Translations under genes and position numbers: made by a program
NCBI GenBank assembly: GCA_902651635.1
Contig: CACRSC010000035.1
Span: forward strand, 255,176 to 319,175
Reading direction: 5' to 3'
DNA: 64,000 nt
DNA from: Mastigamoeba balamuthi
Lineage: Eukaryota; Evosea; Mastigamoebida; Mastigamoebidae
Shown here: positions 32,308 to 43,978 of the stretch, piece by piece
Layout of the letters: every line of letters starts with the position of its first letter
Numbering within the stretch: position 1 is the stretch's first letter
Notes under the pieces: model-generated
The model's input: only the letters and a program-made list of their open reading frames with translations
The model's database searches: none
What the model was told of the DNA's origin: nothing

Positions 32308-35086
32308 ATGCGCGGCAACGAGCAGCGGTTCAGAAGCGGTGGAGCGCGCGGGGCCAAGGGCGCCGGCGACGGGGGGCCGCAGCTGCCGCAGTCGCTGCTG
32401 GCGGCCACGGACGACGGCGACACGCGCGGGGCGCGGCGCCTGAAGCCCTTCACGCGCAAGGCGGACCGCAAGCGGCAGCGCCTCGAGGCCGCTGCCCAGC
32501 GCGCTGCCCGCCACGCCGCCGCCCACTCGAAGCGCGCCCTCGCAGCCCTGCGCGCCAAGGGCCACGGCCAGCAGCAGCAGGCCCCCGCAGCCCCTCGCGA
32601 GCGCACCTTTGAGGAGGAGGAGCCCGGGAGCAGCGACGAGGAGGTGGAGAGCGAGGCCGAGGAGGACGCGAGGCCCCCGGAGCCCAAGCGGAGGCGCACG
32701 GCCAAGCCTGCGGCTGCGGCTGCGGCGCAGGAAGGGGGGAGGAAGGGGCGCGGCGGGGAGAAGGAGAGGATGCCAGAGGACGACGAGCTCGAGTGGCTGG
32801 AGCAGCAGCTGGGCATCCGCAAGGGGGGCAGGCTGCCCGAGGACTTCAAGGAGGAGGGCGACGAGCTCTACGGCCTCCTGCAGGGCATCATGGACGACGA
32901 GGCCGCCGAGGACGACGTCACCGGTGACGTGGACGACGACGACGGTGACAAGGAGGAAAAGGACGAGCAGGACGATGATGTCAGTGGTGACGACGCGGAG
33001 GAGGAGGAAATTCCTGATGACGACGACGATGATGACGTCAGCGACGACGACGACGACGGGGATGCTGGCAGGGCCCCCGAGAGGGACGGGCTGGCGGTGC
33101 CGGAGCGGTCGTTTGCGCGGGCCGAGGAGAGCGTGCTGGGGACGGAGAGCGGGCGGCGGGCGCTGCGGCAGGTCAAGGGGCTGCTGAACAAGGTGGCCGA
33201 GGCCAACATGGAGCCCATCGTGGCCGAGCTGGCAGCGGCGGCCGCGCAGATGAGCCCCGCAGAGTACTCGGAGGCCCTCGTCGAGGCCGTCCTCTCGAGC
33301 GTCGAGCTCAGCGGCCTCTCGGGCGCCTCGCACGTCGCCGTGCTCTGCTGCGCCTTCAGCGTCCTCAACTCGACGTCCCAGGGCGAGCACGGCGGCTTCC
33401 TGCTCGAGCGCACCGTCCGCAAGGTTTGCCTGCGCCACGTCAACCCGTGTTTCTCGAAACGCCAATTCAGACTCAATTCCCCAACTCGGTTCCCAATCCA
33501 CTCGGGCGTACAGTTCCTGCCGGCGTACGAGAGGTCGGCCAAGGAGGCGGAGACGGCGGGGGCGGCCGCGTCGGCGTCCGAGTGCTCGGTGTACGTGCTG
33601 CTCGTCGCGCTCATGTACAACTCGCGCATCGTGCACTGCAGCGTCATCTTCGACATTGTCCGCTGGCTCGTCGCCCGCTTCGGCCCCGTCGAGATCGAGC
33701 TCCTCCTCGTGCTCCTTCGCAGTGCGTGGGCCCGCTCCTCCTGCGCGCTCTCCCTCCTCGCGGCGGTGGCCCTTTACTTGCCCTCCTCCGGCAAGTGAAA
33801 CGACTTTGTGCACCCCCCCCCCCCCCCCGGGCCAAATTCTCAACTGCCCATTGCGCAGACTGCGGGCAGAGGCTGCGCAAGGACGACCCGGGGTCGCTGA
33901 GGGACATCGTCGTGGAGGTGCAGACGCAGGCGCAGCAGCGCAAGGAGGCGGCCGAGGCGGCGTCGTACAGCAGCCGCGTCAAGTTCATCCTCGACTCGAT
34001 CTACGACCTCAAGAACAACAAGAACGCCCAGACGCCCGAGTCGCTGCAGGCCGACCGCCTCTCCAAGCTCTGCGCGCGCCTCTCCCAGAAGCGGGGCGGC
34101 TCGCTCGACGGCTGCGAGATACGCATCCCGTGGAAGGACCTCTGCGACCCCAAGATGAGCGCCGGCCGCTGGTGGCTCGTCGGCAGGCACGGCACACCCC
34201 CCTCCCTCCCTCTTATAATTCTGCCAGATATTTCGAAGATACGCGTATCTTCTCAGCAATTACTGACGGACGCCCTGCAACGCTCAGCGGCCGGGCGACG
34301 GTGACGGAGAACGTGCACCGGACCGAGGTGGTGCCGGAGCGGCGGAGCAAGTACACGGAGAAGCTGCTGAAGCTGGCGCGGGCCAACGGGATGAACACCG
34401 ACGCCAAGCGGGCGGTCTTCTGCGTGCTGCTCTCGAGCGAGGACTACGCAGACGCCTTCCAGCGCGTGGCGGCCCTCAAGCTCCACGGCGAGCACGAGCG
34501 CGAGATCGCCAGCGTGCTGCTGCACTGCTGCGCCCGCGAGCGCCGCAGCAACCCGTACTACTCGCACCTCGCAGCGCAGCTCTGCAGCGGCAAGGGCCTG
34601 CGCTACACGTTCCAGCTGGCCTTTGTCGACAGGCTCCGCAAGCTCGGCGACCTCTACGGCAGCAGCCCGCGGGCGGTGGCCAACCTCGCCGAGCTGCTGG
34701 CGCACCTCGTGGGCGGCGGGCTGCTGCCGCTGGCGTTCCTCAAGGCGCTCGACTGGGACCGCGTGATGGACGCCACGACGGTGCTCTTCTTCCGCGTCTT
34801 CTTCGAGCGCCTGCTGCTGCGCCCCGCCGCCGACGAGGTCGAGCGCGTCTTCAGGCGCGTGGCGGCCATCGGGTCGCGCGGCGACGCCGAGGGGGCCGGC
34901 GGGTCGTCGATCGAGGCGCGGGAGAGCCTGACGAAGCTCAAGCAGGGCGTGACGCTCTTCTTTGTGCAGAGCATGACGCCCTCGTCCATGGGCGCCCTCG
35001 CGGACGCGGAGCGCTCGCTGCTGCGCCAGCGCATGCGCACAGCCAAGCACATCCTCCTCAGCTCCGTCTCGACGGACGTCTTCTGA
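32308..35086 (+). CDS. NOM1: Nucleolar MIF4G domain protein NOM1/Sgd1
   Basis: Four exons, 32308-33423, 33514-33721, 33859-34186 and 34288-35086, give 816 aa. Residues 1-270 are basic then strongly acidic (runs of Asp and Glu), typical of nucleolar proteins. Residues about 280-500 form the MIF4G domain, with the family hallmark LLRNCGQRLRKDDP across the exon 2/3 join, then KFILDSIYDLKNNK and GRWWLVGS across the exon 3/4 join. Residues about 570-690 form the MA3 domain (MNTDAKRAVFCVLLSSEDYADAF). NOM1/Sgd1 works with the DEAD-box helicase eIF4A3/Fal1 in 18S rRNA maturation. Intron 3 (34187-34287) begins GC, not GT: the frame and the conserved GS residues require AG|GC. Intron 2 holds a run of about 17 C. 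Confidence 0.9.
34235..34252. promoter_or_regulatory. 18-bp perfect palindrome inside NOM1 intron 3
   Basis: GAAGATACGCGTATCTTC is perfectly self-complementary. A one-mismatch copy lies at 30213-30230 in intron 4 of the TBC gene, and a half site (GAAGATACGC) lies at about 52643 just upstream of the WDSUB1-like gene. Function unknown. Confidence 0.4.
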
Positions 35087-35648
35087 GGGGGAGCAAGCCC
35101 CGAACAAAGCAGCTGGCAGCACCACAAGCCCCCCGCTGCCTCGTGGAGCAACCGCCGTTTTACCCCCTGCGGCACTGCTGCAGTGCTGTCTTGTCTGTCC
35201 CTCTGCTGGCTGGCCCTTGTCGGCTTTGATCTGCTCCGTGCATCCCAGAGGCAGCGCAGGAGGGAGCTCTCAGGCCCCACCTGACCTCTGAGCTCTTGCC
35301 AAGGCCACCCCCACCCACCCCCGCACGGCGACGTGGGATCGTGCAAAGCAGTGCCGACGCCGCCAGCATTCCTCTCGCCGCTGCAAATCCCACGACATTG
35401 CAGAGCCAGCATTTCAGTCCCCCCCGCCCATTTCGCACAGGGGCTAAGGCAGTTGTGCTGTGCAGTTCACCCACAGACTTTCTTGCACCTCGTGGAGGGC
35501 CAGCGGCCAGACTCGTTACACACTCGTGCAACACACACATTCACGCCACGGACACGCACACACCCACCCACGAGCCCAACGTCAGCGATGGATGGACCTG
35601 ATTCACCGCAAGATTTCTCGAACACAAGGCAAGAAAGATCCGAGGGCC
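35087..35648. other. Intergenic between NOM1 and the EF-hand gene
   Basis: No gene seen. The 3' half carries the 5' flank of the EF-hand gene. Confidence 0.5.
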
Positions 35649-35656
35649 TATAAATA
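35649..35656 (+). promoter_or_regulatory. TATA box of the EF-hand gene
   Basis: TATAAATA lies 45-52 bp upstream of the ATG at 35701, followed by a GGGGCGG block. Confidence 0.6.
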
Positions 35657-35700
35657 GGGGCGGGGGTCAGTTGCATTGCAGGGAGCAGCAGCCCAGGAGG

Positions 35701-36585
35701 ATGAGCGAGGACCCAGCACCCATACCGCCGGTGGTGATCGTGGAGCCCCTGGGGCCCGCGCCCGACGGCGACGCCACGCGGCCTGTGCCTGCCAAGTCGG
35801 TCAAGGGCGCCGCGTCCTTCTCGGCCCTGGCGCCCCTGAGCCAGATCACCAACTCCAAGTCGATGATGGTGGGCACATGCTGGAAGATGCCCCCAGTCAA
35901 TTGGTTCTGAGCCCCTCCCTTCTCCACAGAACCTGGCGAGGTCCATGACGCCCGGGCAGGACAACGGGTACAGGCTGCCGGTCAGGGAGCTCGGCGAGAT
36001 CTTCAGCCTCGTGGCCAAGGACCAGACGTCCATCTCGACCAGCGAGCTGGGCCAGCTGATGAAGACCGTGGGCATCAGCACCACCGAGGCAAGCCACCCA
36101 CCCCCTCGCGTCACGTCGCGTCTGCGTGACAGCAGGCAGTGGAGTGGGACTGACGCTCCTCCCTGCAGAAAGAGCTCAAGGAGATCATCAAGGAGGTCGA
36201 CATCGACGGCAACGGCTCCATCGACTTTGACGGTGCGCGCGGTGCCCCCCCTCTTGTTGCCTCGTCATGCCCAGCAATTCTGACGGGACGGGGCGCAATC
36301 AATTGCGTTTGCGTGGTGCGAAAACCAGAGTTCGTGATTGTGATGTCGCGCAAGGTGCAGTCGCCCTTTGCTCCCAAGGACGTCAAGTGGGCGTTCGGGG
36401 TGTTCCGGGGCGACATGCCGCAGGGCAAGGTCAAGACGACCGACATCCAGAAGGCCCTGGCGGCCTACAGCAAGACCAAGAAGCTCTCGCCGGGCGAGGC
36501 CGCGCAGCTGACCAGCGCCCTGGGCAACCCTCCGGGCGGCATCCTCGACTACGAGCAGTTTGTCGACATCATCTGCAAGGGCTGA
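35701..36585 (+). CDS. Calmodulin-like EF-hand protein
   Basis: Four exons, 35701-35868, 35930-36088, 36169-36232 and 36329-36585, give 215 aa. After a Pro-rich N-terminal region of about 55 residues the protein has four EF-hand-like units. Only the second keeps a full Ca-binding loop (DIDGNGSIDFDE, split across exons 3 and 4). The others are degenerate (AKDQTSISTSEL; FRGDMPQGKVKTTDI; LGNPPGGILDYEQF). One working loop and the SELGQLMKTVG pattern suit a calmodulin or myosin-light-chain type regulator; the partner is unknown. Intron 2 begins GC (GAG|GCAAGC...CTGCAG), required by the reading frame. Confidence 0.85.
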
Positions 36586-36856
36586 TTGCCCTCCCCCACA
36601 ACCCACAGCAACGCCAGCCAGCATGCCAAGGCCCTCTCCAGAAAAAATGCTACAGCTCAATTGAACTTTACCTCCGGCATCTGCAAATGAGTTACACCAG
36701 TGGCGGCAGAATGACCACCAGGCACACCCACAAACGGGCCTTGGGAAAGCAAAAAAGAAGGGGTGCAAGCTCAATTGTTGTTGTACATCTGGCGTGTGCG
36801 GGGTGGCGTTGGCTGTCCGGGTGGGGGTGGCCCCCAGCTCTCTCTTCTCAGCCCTC

Positions 36857-37736
36857 TCAGAGCAGGATGATGCCCTTGACCTTGCCGTGCCGGCTCTTGG
36901 TGCTCTCCTTTGTGAGCTTGAGGCCGCATGCGTTGCACAACCTGGTCGGGACACACAGTCACAAGCTTGCTCAGTCTCTCTGGTGCGGTTGGGGGGGCTG
37001 GTGCCGAGGACGTGGACACACGTTGCTGGGCCCGCGGGTCCCTGCCGCCACTGGGGCGTGGTCCGCGTGCCACACTTGTGGCAGTAGAGCTGCGCCTTGT
37101 CCACCTTGGGCGACCTCCGCCTGTGCCTCAGCTGCGGGGGGAGGGGGGTTGGGATGGGGGTTGACGGGTTGAATAAACTGCAGCAGCATTACCGCCGCCT
37201 GGGAAAATCCAAAGATATCCGCAGACGCAAAAAAGAAATCTGCTGGTAAAAGTGGCGAAGATTTTTTCTAGTGCATTTCTCCCAAACCGGTTAAATTCCA
37301 CGGTGTCAGAGAAGAAGGCGCCACGTGGGTGCAGCCGCTTGCCGCGCCCGGGGGCAACGCGGCCGCCGCAGCCCGGGGTCTTACACACCTTGATGACGTG
37401 GCAGGCGGCGCTCTTCATGGCGTTGAGCATGACGGCGGTCGTCTCGTCGCCGGAATCGTTGCCGTCGGTGGGGCTGGCGGGGCTCTGGGGCCCGGGCGAG
37501 CACGCGCCGGGGCTGACGGGCGACGTCGTCGACGGCAGAGGCGGCGAGACGGGCGAAAAATCGACGGGCCTGCGCAGGGTCGTCTGCGCGTTGCTGCAGC
37601 CCTGCGGAGAGGCCTCCGAGAAAACTCCGAGAAAAGTGCTCAGCGACGGCAGCACGCGCCCGGCGCTGTTCCAGGGGCTGGCAGGGTCCCTGTCCGCGGC
37701 AGCCTCGAGCAGCAGCATAGCCTGCGAGCACTCCAT
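36857..37736 (-). CDS. GATA-type zinc finger transcription factor
   Basis: Three exons, 37736-37389, 37131-37022 and 36941-36857, give 180 aa. Residues 1-116 are rich in Ser, Pro and Thr. Exons 2 and 3 encode one GATA finger with CX2CX18CX2C spacing (CHKCGTRTTPQWRQGPAG, then LCNACGLKL) and a basic tail (TKESTKSRHGKVKG) at the very C terminus. The W-R-x-G-P and C-N-A-C-G-L signatures leave little doubt. An in-frame ATG at 37784 would add 16 mostly hydrophobic residues; I prefer 37736. A 183-bp divergent promoter is shared with the next gene. Confidence 0.85.
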
Positions 37737-37919
37737 CGACCCCAGCGTCGGCAGAAAAATAAAAAGTGCACAAACGGCGCCCATTCTGTTGCGTCACGGA
37801 ACGAGATATTTGATCATCCGCGCACTTCAGTGGCGCCGCTAGATTTTTTCCGCCCAGATTCTCCAGATTCTCGAGCAGATTCTCCCGTGTGGATAATTGT
37901 AGAGCCAAAGTGGACGATT
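37737..37919. promoter_or_regulatory. Divergent promoter between the GATA gene and a small gene
   Basis: 183 bp with an AGATATTT site at about 37804 and three close copies of AGATTCTC (about 37856-37887), which resembles an array of GAA/TTC half sites as in heat-shock elements. Confidence 0.4.
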
Positions 37920-38189
37920 ATGTACGGAGCCGCGTGCGCCGCTTCTCAGCACAGGTGCGGCCCCCCCGCGCGCGCCCCGCGTGATGCCCGCCCTCCCCCG
38001 GGGCCCAGGAAGGACTCGGACGCCGAGCGGAGGGCCCTGGACGCGCTCTACGGCCGCGCGCCGGCCGCCAAGGCCCCCGCGCCCCAGAAGACCGGCGTCG
38101 ACGCCCTCTACAGCTTCGACGCCCCCAAGACGCGCGGGGACCCGGCGGGCGAGCAGCCCAAGAAGCACCAGCACCCCAAGAAACGCTGA
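37920..38189 (+). CDS. Small protein of 71 aa, unknown function
   Basis: Two exons, 37920-37954 and 38009-38189, join across a 54-bp GTGCGG...GGCCCAG intron. The product is short, charged and Pro/Ala/Lys-rich with two related motifs (ALDALYG and GVDALYSF) and a basic end (KKHQHPKKR). No membrane segment or signal peptide. The spliced frame, the tight intron and the divergent promoter support a real gene. I do not recognise the family. Confidence 0.5.
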   Translation: MYGAACAASQHRCGPPARAPRDARPPPGPRKDSDAERRALDALYGRAPAAKAPAPQKTGVDALYSFDAPKTRGDPAGEQPKKHQHPKKR

Positions 38190-40856
38190 TACGGGGAGGG
38201 CAGATTCGCTCTGCCCGCGGTGCCCGATCGGGAAGGAGGTGAGTCACGGAAGAGAAGAAGCGGGGGAGAAGAGGAGAAGAGAGGGGAAGATGCGCAAATC
38301 AACACCAGATCCGCCCGTTCTGCATCTGGGGCCCCCGGCAAAGCGGCAAAGGTGCACACAGAAGAGCCAAACTCGCGGGGCGGTGGGGAGGTGTGGGCTG
38401 AGAAACGGGAAGAAGGGGCCGAAGAAACAGGAGAAGCGTAGGGGGATTTTCTCCGGAAACGTTGGGAGATTTCCTAGTGAGCGGGTGTGACGTGGAAAGA
38501 TTTGCGAAACGGCCCTCTTCAACTGAATGACCGGCGCGCGCGCAACTGCGCCAGCGGTATCTTTCTTTTCCGGCGCCCAGCTTTTGCTCTGCGCAGCCTC
38601 CGTGTGGGGGACAGCAGCCCGGAATGGAGAAGCGTTTCTCGGCCTTGGCAGGCTCCGATCTTGAGCAAGTTCCCTCGTGATGTGCTGCGCCACCCGATAT
38701 TTGTTACAAATATCTTGCATAAACCGAAAAGTGCAACAACCGCGGTGTAAACAATGGTGTGAGTGATGACGGGCCCGCACAGATGCTGACCATGAAGGAA
38801 TGAAGGATCATGTAACTACACGCACTTGTCCTTGATATTAGTACTGAGGTTGTGGTTCTTTATGAAGGGTGTAGTTGTTCTTGGGTTCTTGGCAATCAAT
38901 ATATGGAACTTCTATGGCAACACAGAAGCAATGATCTTATTACAGTGCTGTAATGTGTAGAGGTTGGCGACTAGTCACTACTAGGGCCATCAAAACAGGG
39001 GTGATAGCAGTGCTAGCAGTCGTTGGGGCCACTAGTACAACGTGGCAGCTAGTAGATGACGTCAGAGTGTCTTTTCATTTTCAAATGACGTGTCTCACTT
39101 TTTTTTCTGATCCCCCATGCAGTGACCACACAGTGAGTGCACGGAGTATGCTAAAACCCTTTGGTACAAGGAAAAAAGAAGCATTGTTGGTTTTGAAAAA
39201 ACTAATAGTGCCTACTAGTAGCTAAAGCCTGTTACTACTAGTCAACCTCATCAATCAGCTATCATGCTGAGGCCTAGTAATGTGACATCTGACCTGAATT
39301 GAAAGTGAGAATCAGGTGCAGTAGTTAAGACTTGATTGACTGGGAAGCAATCCACTTCAGTTTCATCACTTGTTCTTGGAACAAGTGTTTATGTGTAATG
39401 CAAAGGAGTAATTGACTGAAAAAGACAATCTAGACTTTAAGCTATCAGTATCTTTATCATATAGAAGATAACCAGACAAAGGAAGAGGAATAATGTATCA
39501 CTGTAACAGGAGCTCATCTGTCCCTGAGCCATTAGAGAGGCTGAACTTCCTGTGAGCATAGGAATTTTCCCCTGTGTACCTCAGTTAAATGAGTTTTTTC
39601 ATGATCTGGATCAATAGAAACCATATTAATCTAAGATATATCCACAGCAAGATGAGGTTCTAGAGGCTGATACATTATGAGAATTCACTTTGAACAACTC
39701 AGAAAATGAAAACAGTTCTATTACTTTCTGAGAGTGAAGTGAATTACACAAAGTTACTCATACAATTAAATTATAGCTTATGATCGAATGTGATTTCATT
39801 CAAAATACTCTTTCTTTATGATCAACAATATGAAATTCTGCAATCAGAAGTTGTCTTTCTGATAGCTTAATTTGTATTTTCTTTTTCATAGAAAGTCCAC
39901 TCTTTGATATAGATATATATTAATCATTCTTCATTCTTTATACTGGCATTTCATCTTTACAGTCTGCTTGCATAATTCTTTTCACTAAAGTTCAGAGTAT
40001 ACAGCAGAATTAGAACAAAAACGTATTATAGCATTCCTCAGAATACCTAATTTGACCAGGCTTCTCACTTTCTTTATATCTCTATCTATATTTCCTATTT
40101 ACTAATACAGAATCCCCATAAGTATTCTTTTAAATTTATATCTTAATACTTTAATCCAATCTGTTTTTGTCAGTCAATAGTATCAATTGATATTTCATAC
40201 ATACAGGTATAACAAATACAAATTGCGTCTTTCTTATTATCAGCACTGTACAGATCAGCTCAGTGGATTACTGATCATAGAGAACAGCATTACTGTCAGC
40301 TGAGGCAATTGTGTGTGGCTCTGAAAAAGAGAATGATAACAGTCTTAGTGTGCTTCTGTCATATATGTGCAGTACTGCCATGAGAAGTGAATGAATGATG
40401 TAAGCAAGTAAAAACTATGATAAAATCTATGTTATTCACAACTATTCCATTTACTTCACATTACTATTTTACAGCAGATATTGAGAACTTTAGACAGTAG
40501 TGACTATGACAGACAACAAAGGCCCCTTAGATCTCCAATCCAGGCAGAAGAGGCTCTGAAGGGTGAAGAGAATACCAGGACAGCAGAGGTGATAGAGTTA
40601 GAAGATATGTTCAAGGCCACCAAGGCCTCCAAGGCACTGAAGGTGTCTGTGTCTGCTGTCTGGTGTGTGCTCCCCTCGTGGCTGAATCACTCACAGATCT
40701 CATACGGACGACCCCTGTGGCTCTCAGAGGCACCTACCCACTGTCCCCAACGTGTGCCCTCTGATTCATAGCTGAGATAACAGCATCCAACAGGTTGTGC
40801 TACAACCAACCAAAGTTGCAGAGGTTCAATTGACACTTATGGGTCGTGCTTTGTGG
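38190..40856. other. Intergenic; AT-rich island from about 38750 to 40480
   Basis: GC falls to roughly 35-38% between GC-rich neighbours. There is no ORF of note, no terminal repeats that I could pair, and several ACTAGT/CTACTAG words near 38975-39240. A TGACGTCA lies at 39057-39064. A GATATTTGTTACAAATATC inverted repeat lies at 38694-38712. Confidence 0.5.
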
Positions 40857-42703
40857 TCACATCTTCGAGCTTGTGGAGTCGTCCTTGATGGTCGTGAATG
40901 GGGTGCAGCGCAGGCGGACGGCATTGAGGGCCGTGTCGTCGCCATCACTCTTCCGGGGCTCGACCCTCGTGCGTATCCCGGTCACAGCGGTGCCCGCAGG
41001 GCAGCTGTACCACTTGGACCACTCGCCCCAGCCCGTCTTGGTGTGGCTCACGTCCACCAACATCTCGAGGCCCGCCCTGTTGCGGCAGCGCACCTTGATT
41101 GCATTGAGAGCCGTGTCGTCGCACTTGGCCCCGCAGAACTTCTCCTCCTGCACCTGGAACGCGCTCACGTAGTACCACTGGGGGCAGAGCACGGGCTCGT
41201 CCCACGTGCCCCAGGGGCCCTCCAGCGACCTGGGGCCGTCCCGCGTGTTGTCCCGCTTGCAGACGAGGCGGACGCTGTTGAGGGCCGTGTCGTCGCCCTT
41301 GCCCTGGTTGCCCTCGCTCTTGGTCACGAAGCCCTTGGCGAACCTGCCCTCCGGGCACGAGTAGAGGTCGCCCCAGTCGCCCCACTGCCCGTCGTTGCCC
41401 ACCTCCTTGTCGTGGGCGCAGCCTCCCCCGGTCGTGGGCGTGCACGGGTGCGAATAGGTCCAGAACCCGCCGTACTTGGCGATGTTGCATGCGTTGATGC
41501 CCTTCCTGATGCGGAAGAACCCGCCCTCGCCCCACTCGGGGCCCCAGCTGTTCTTGACAGTCCACGAGTAGCGGTCGTAGCCCGTGATGAGCACGGCGTG
41601 GTTCACGGGCTTGGCCATGCACGCCTTCGTGGGCCACATCACGCCGCCCGTGTAGAACCGCAGCATGTCGGCGTTGAGCATCGCCCCGAGGGCCCCGTTG
41701 CTCGCGAGGGTCGCCGGCATCACCAGCGACTCGTCCGGCGTCGTGGTCCCCCAGCGCGCGATCGACGCCACGGCCTTGTAGCCCTCGTAGCTGCACGACT
41801 GGCGGTCCACCGCGGCGTACGGGTAGTCGCGCTCGGCCACGAGGCCGCCCATCGCGCGCGACAGCTGCGCGACGTGGTCGAGGGCCTTGGTGAGCGCCCA
41901 GCCGTCCTTGCAGGTGCCCTCGGTGCAGTCGAGCAGCTGCTGCGGGGCCAGCATCACTTCGATCCCTTTGCTCTTCCGCCACATTGTCTCCACGAGCCCG
42001 CACGTCGCAAACGCCCAGCTCGACCCTGGCCCAGAGGCGCGTCAGACCCGTGGGACCCAAAGGGTGTGGGAGAGGCACGCGCACCGCAGCGGCGCTGGTG
42101 TCTGACGGTTCCCGAGATGTGGAGAGAGCGGAACACCTTCGGAGGGCTGCCGAGGGCGCTCGAGGGGCCGACCACCGCCACGCCGGTGAGGTCCGGGGGC
42201 GAGGCTCCCATGTACTTGCCCCTGAACTCCTCTTCGGTGAGGTCAGCGAACTGCGGGCGCCCAGAGCGTGTGAGAACGTGCAGGCCCAGCAGAGAGGGGG
42301 CTGGGGAGATGTGCCTCGTTGATGCCGAAGGTGGCCTCGAGCTGCTCGGCCTGCAGTGCTCTGATCTTACGGAGGTTGTCCTGGAAGATGGTCCTGCGTA
42401 TTGCCTCTGTGCGTTGGCCGGCCCTCTGTCAGTCGAGACTGCGTTCTGCTGCGACCCCGCTGCTGCCCGCGTGCCTTCGGTGGGCGAGGAGTAGAAGCGG
42501 CCGTAACGCTGGCTGAACAGCTCCTGTGGTGGCGGCGGGGCTGAGAGTGAGCAGGGCATGCAGGTGGAAGGAGGGGAAGCGCTGCAGGGCACAAAGGCGT
42601 GGCTGTCGTTAAGGGCGATGCCCGAGGGGGCAGCGCGGCAGAGACCGACGACTGCCGCCAGGGCCACCACCGCCCTGAGCACTGCTGCTCCGTGTTGATG
42701 CAT
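40857..42703 (-). CDS. Papain-like (C1A) protein fused to VMO-I; catalytic Cys replaced by Ser
   Basis: Exons: 42703-42593 (signal peptide MHQHGAAVLRAVVALAAVV), 42523-42315 (I29 prodomain), 42250-42085 (end of prodomain, FADLTEEEF) and 42025-40857. The mature papain domain has QRRCGSSWAFATCG where family members read C-G-S-C-W-A-F, so the nucleophile Cys25 is Ser. His159 (VNHAVLITGYD) and Asn175 (KNSWGPEWGE) are kept. The C-terminal part is a full VMO-I domain with three DDTALN repeats. The join at 42314 is GC-AG. Within 42523-42315 the frame shifts by two, so a further short intron is needed (linker region, unresolved). Unlike its paralogs it has no intron before FFRIRKG. A Ser-type papain may be inactive, binding-only, or act as a weak serine hydrolase. 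Confidence 0.82.
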
Positions 42704-42782
42704 CTCTCCCGCTTCCTCTCCTCGGTTTCGATTGTCCGATTACTGCGCACTGGAACGAGCGGGTCTATCGCCCCGCTCCAAA

Positions 42783-42790
42783 TGACGTCA
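42783..42790. promoter_or_regulatory. TGACGTCA site of the papain/VMO-I gene at 42703
   Basis: Perfect palindrome 80 bp upstream of the ATG, with GGGCGATAGACC nearer the gene and AAAGTCAGAAAGTGG further upstream (about 42831-42845). Confidence 0.6.
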
Positions 42791-43889
42791 GAGCTCCGGC
42801 GCCCGTCAGCTGGTGGAAACGGAAAGAGAAAGTCAGAAAGTGGAGCGACCGGCGGGGCACCAAAGGGCACCCGACGCGCTCCGCACCCCCAGGAACGAGG
42901 GCCAGTGCGCGGGGGAGGGTGTGTGTGAGCGTGTGCGCAGGCAGCTCCCTTGGTGCTCGACTTTTTTCACTGAGAGCGAAGAGCACAGCCCTCACAGTCC
43001 CAAACAGGGCAGGACCAACAGCCTCTCCTCAACGGGTCAACGGGGCACACCCTCAAGAGCAGCGGCAGGGCACGTGCGTTGCTTCTGAATCAGCGCCCCT
43101 GTCCTCCTGCTCTTCGCTATGACGCACGCGGTTGCCGTAGCAGCAGGCCCGCGCTAGTTTTTCATTTGCTCGCCGGCTGTGGGTGTCTTTCCTTGTCTGC
43201 ACGTCTTCGCAGGGTCCGCACGTCTCCAAGGTTGTGAGGGCAGCTCCACACTGTCTCACCCCTGCGTCTCTTGCTGTGGGGGTTTCCAGTCGCGGTTGTG
43301 CTCTGGCATGGCGCCAAGTGAAACAATGAGATCATCGGTCACCATCAGAGGCCCTGCCCTGCCTTGCTGTGCCGCCACCAGCGCGAGCAGGCGCGGGGTC
43401 AGTCACTGCGGGGGCTCATCCGCGTAGCAGAGTCCGCGAGGAAGACGCCTTGCCGTAGCTCCGGTGTGGTCCGACAGAGGTGGAGACCCCATGACGCGGG
43501 CGTGGAAGACGTGGGCAGACCCTGAGAGCAACGAGCACCGAGAGTATCGAGGCGGGGTCTCGAGCAGAGCTCATTCCGGTGGCCGCGCAGCGACAGTCGT
43601 TCAAGGGCACTCGGTCCCGTCCCCGACCTCTCACAGAGCAGAGCCCCACTCCCATTCTCTCACTCAGCAGCACTGGGGATCTCACTTGGGCTCTCTGCAC
43701 GACTGCCCTTCTGAGTGGCTCGCCTCCCGCCCTCGCTGCCTCGCGTGGCGTTGCCGCAAGACTGTGGCATCGCGTGTCGTGCCCCCAGAGGAACGACCGT
43801 GCCGATCGGTGTCGGTCCAGCCCCTCCACTTTCTGACTTTTGCCTTTTTCCGTTTCTTTTTGGTGCTGACGACAGCACAGAAAGCGCTG
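42791..43889. other. Intergenic between two divergent papain/VMO-I genes
   Basis: No gene recognised. Bases 43690-43889 align with the upstream regions of the paralogs starting at 3689 and 49295, including CCACTTTCTGACTTTT at 43827-43842. Confidence 0.45.
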
Positions 43890-43897
43890 TGACGTCA
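43890..43897. promoter_or_regulatory. TGACGTCA site of the papain/VMO-I gene at 43979
   Basis: Perfect palindrome 82 bp upstream of the ATG, followed by GGGCGATAGACCCC. Confidence 0.6.
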
Positions 43898-43978
43898 TGC
43901 GAGATGGGCGATAGACCCCCGCGCTTCGGCTGTGGGACAGCCAGAAAAACAACAGGCACTGCAGGAGGAACGACAGAG

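Noticed and set aside
33813-33830. Run of about 17 C in NOM1 intron 2 as a G-quadruplex element
   Set aside because: It is a simple homopolymer and may be a sequencing artefact; no further support.
37737-37784. Upstream ATG (37784) as start of the GATA factor
   Set aside because: It adds a short hydrophobic stretch unlike a transcription factor; the ATG at 37736 gives a normal Ser/Pro-rich start. Not excluded.
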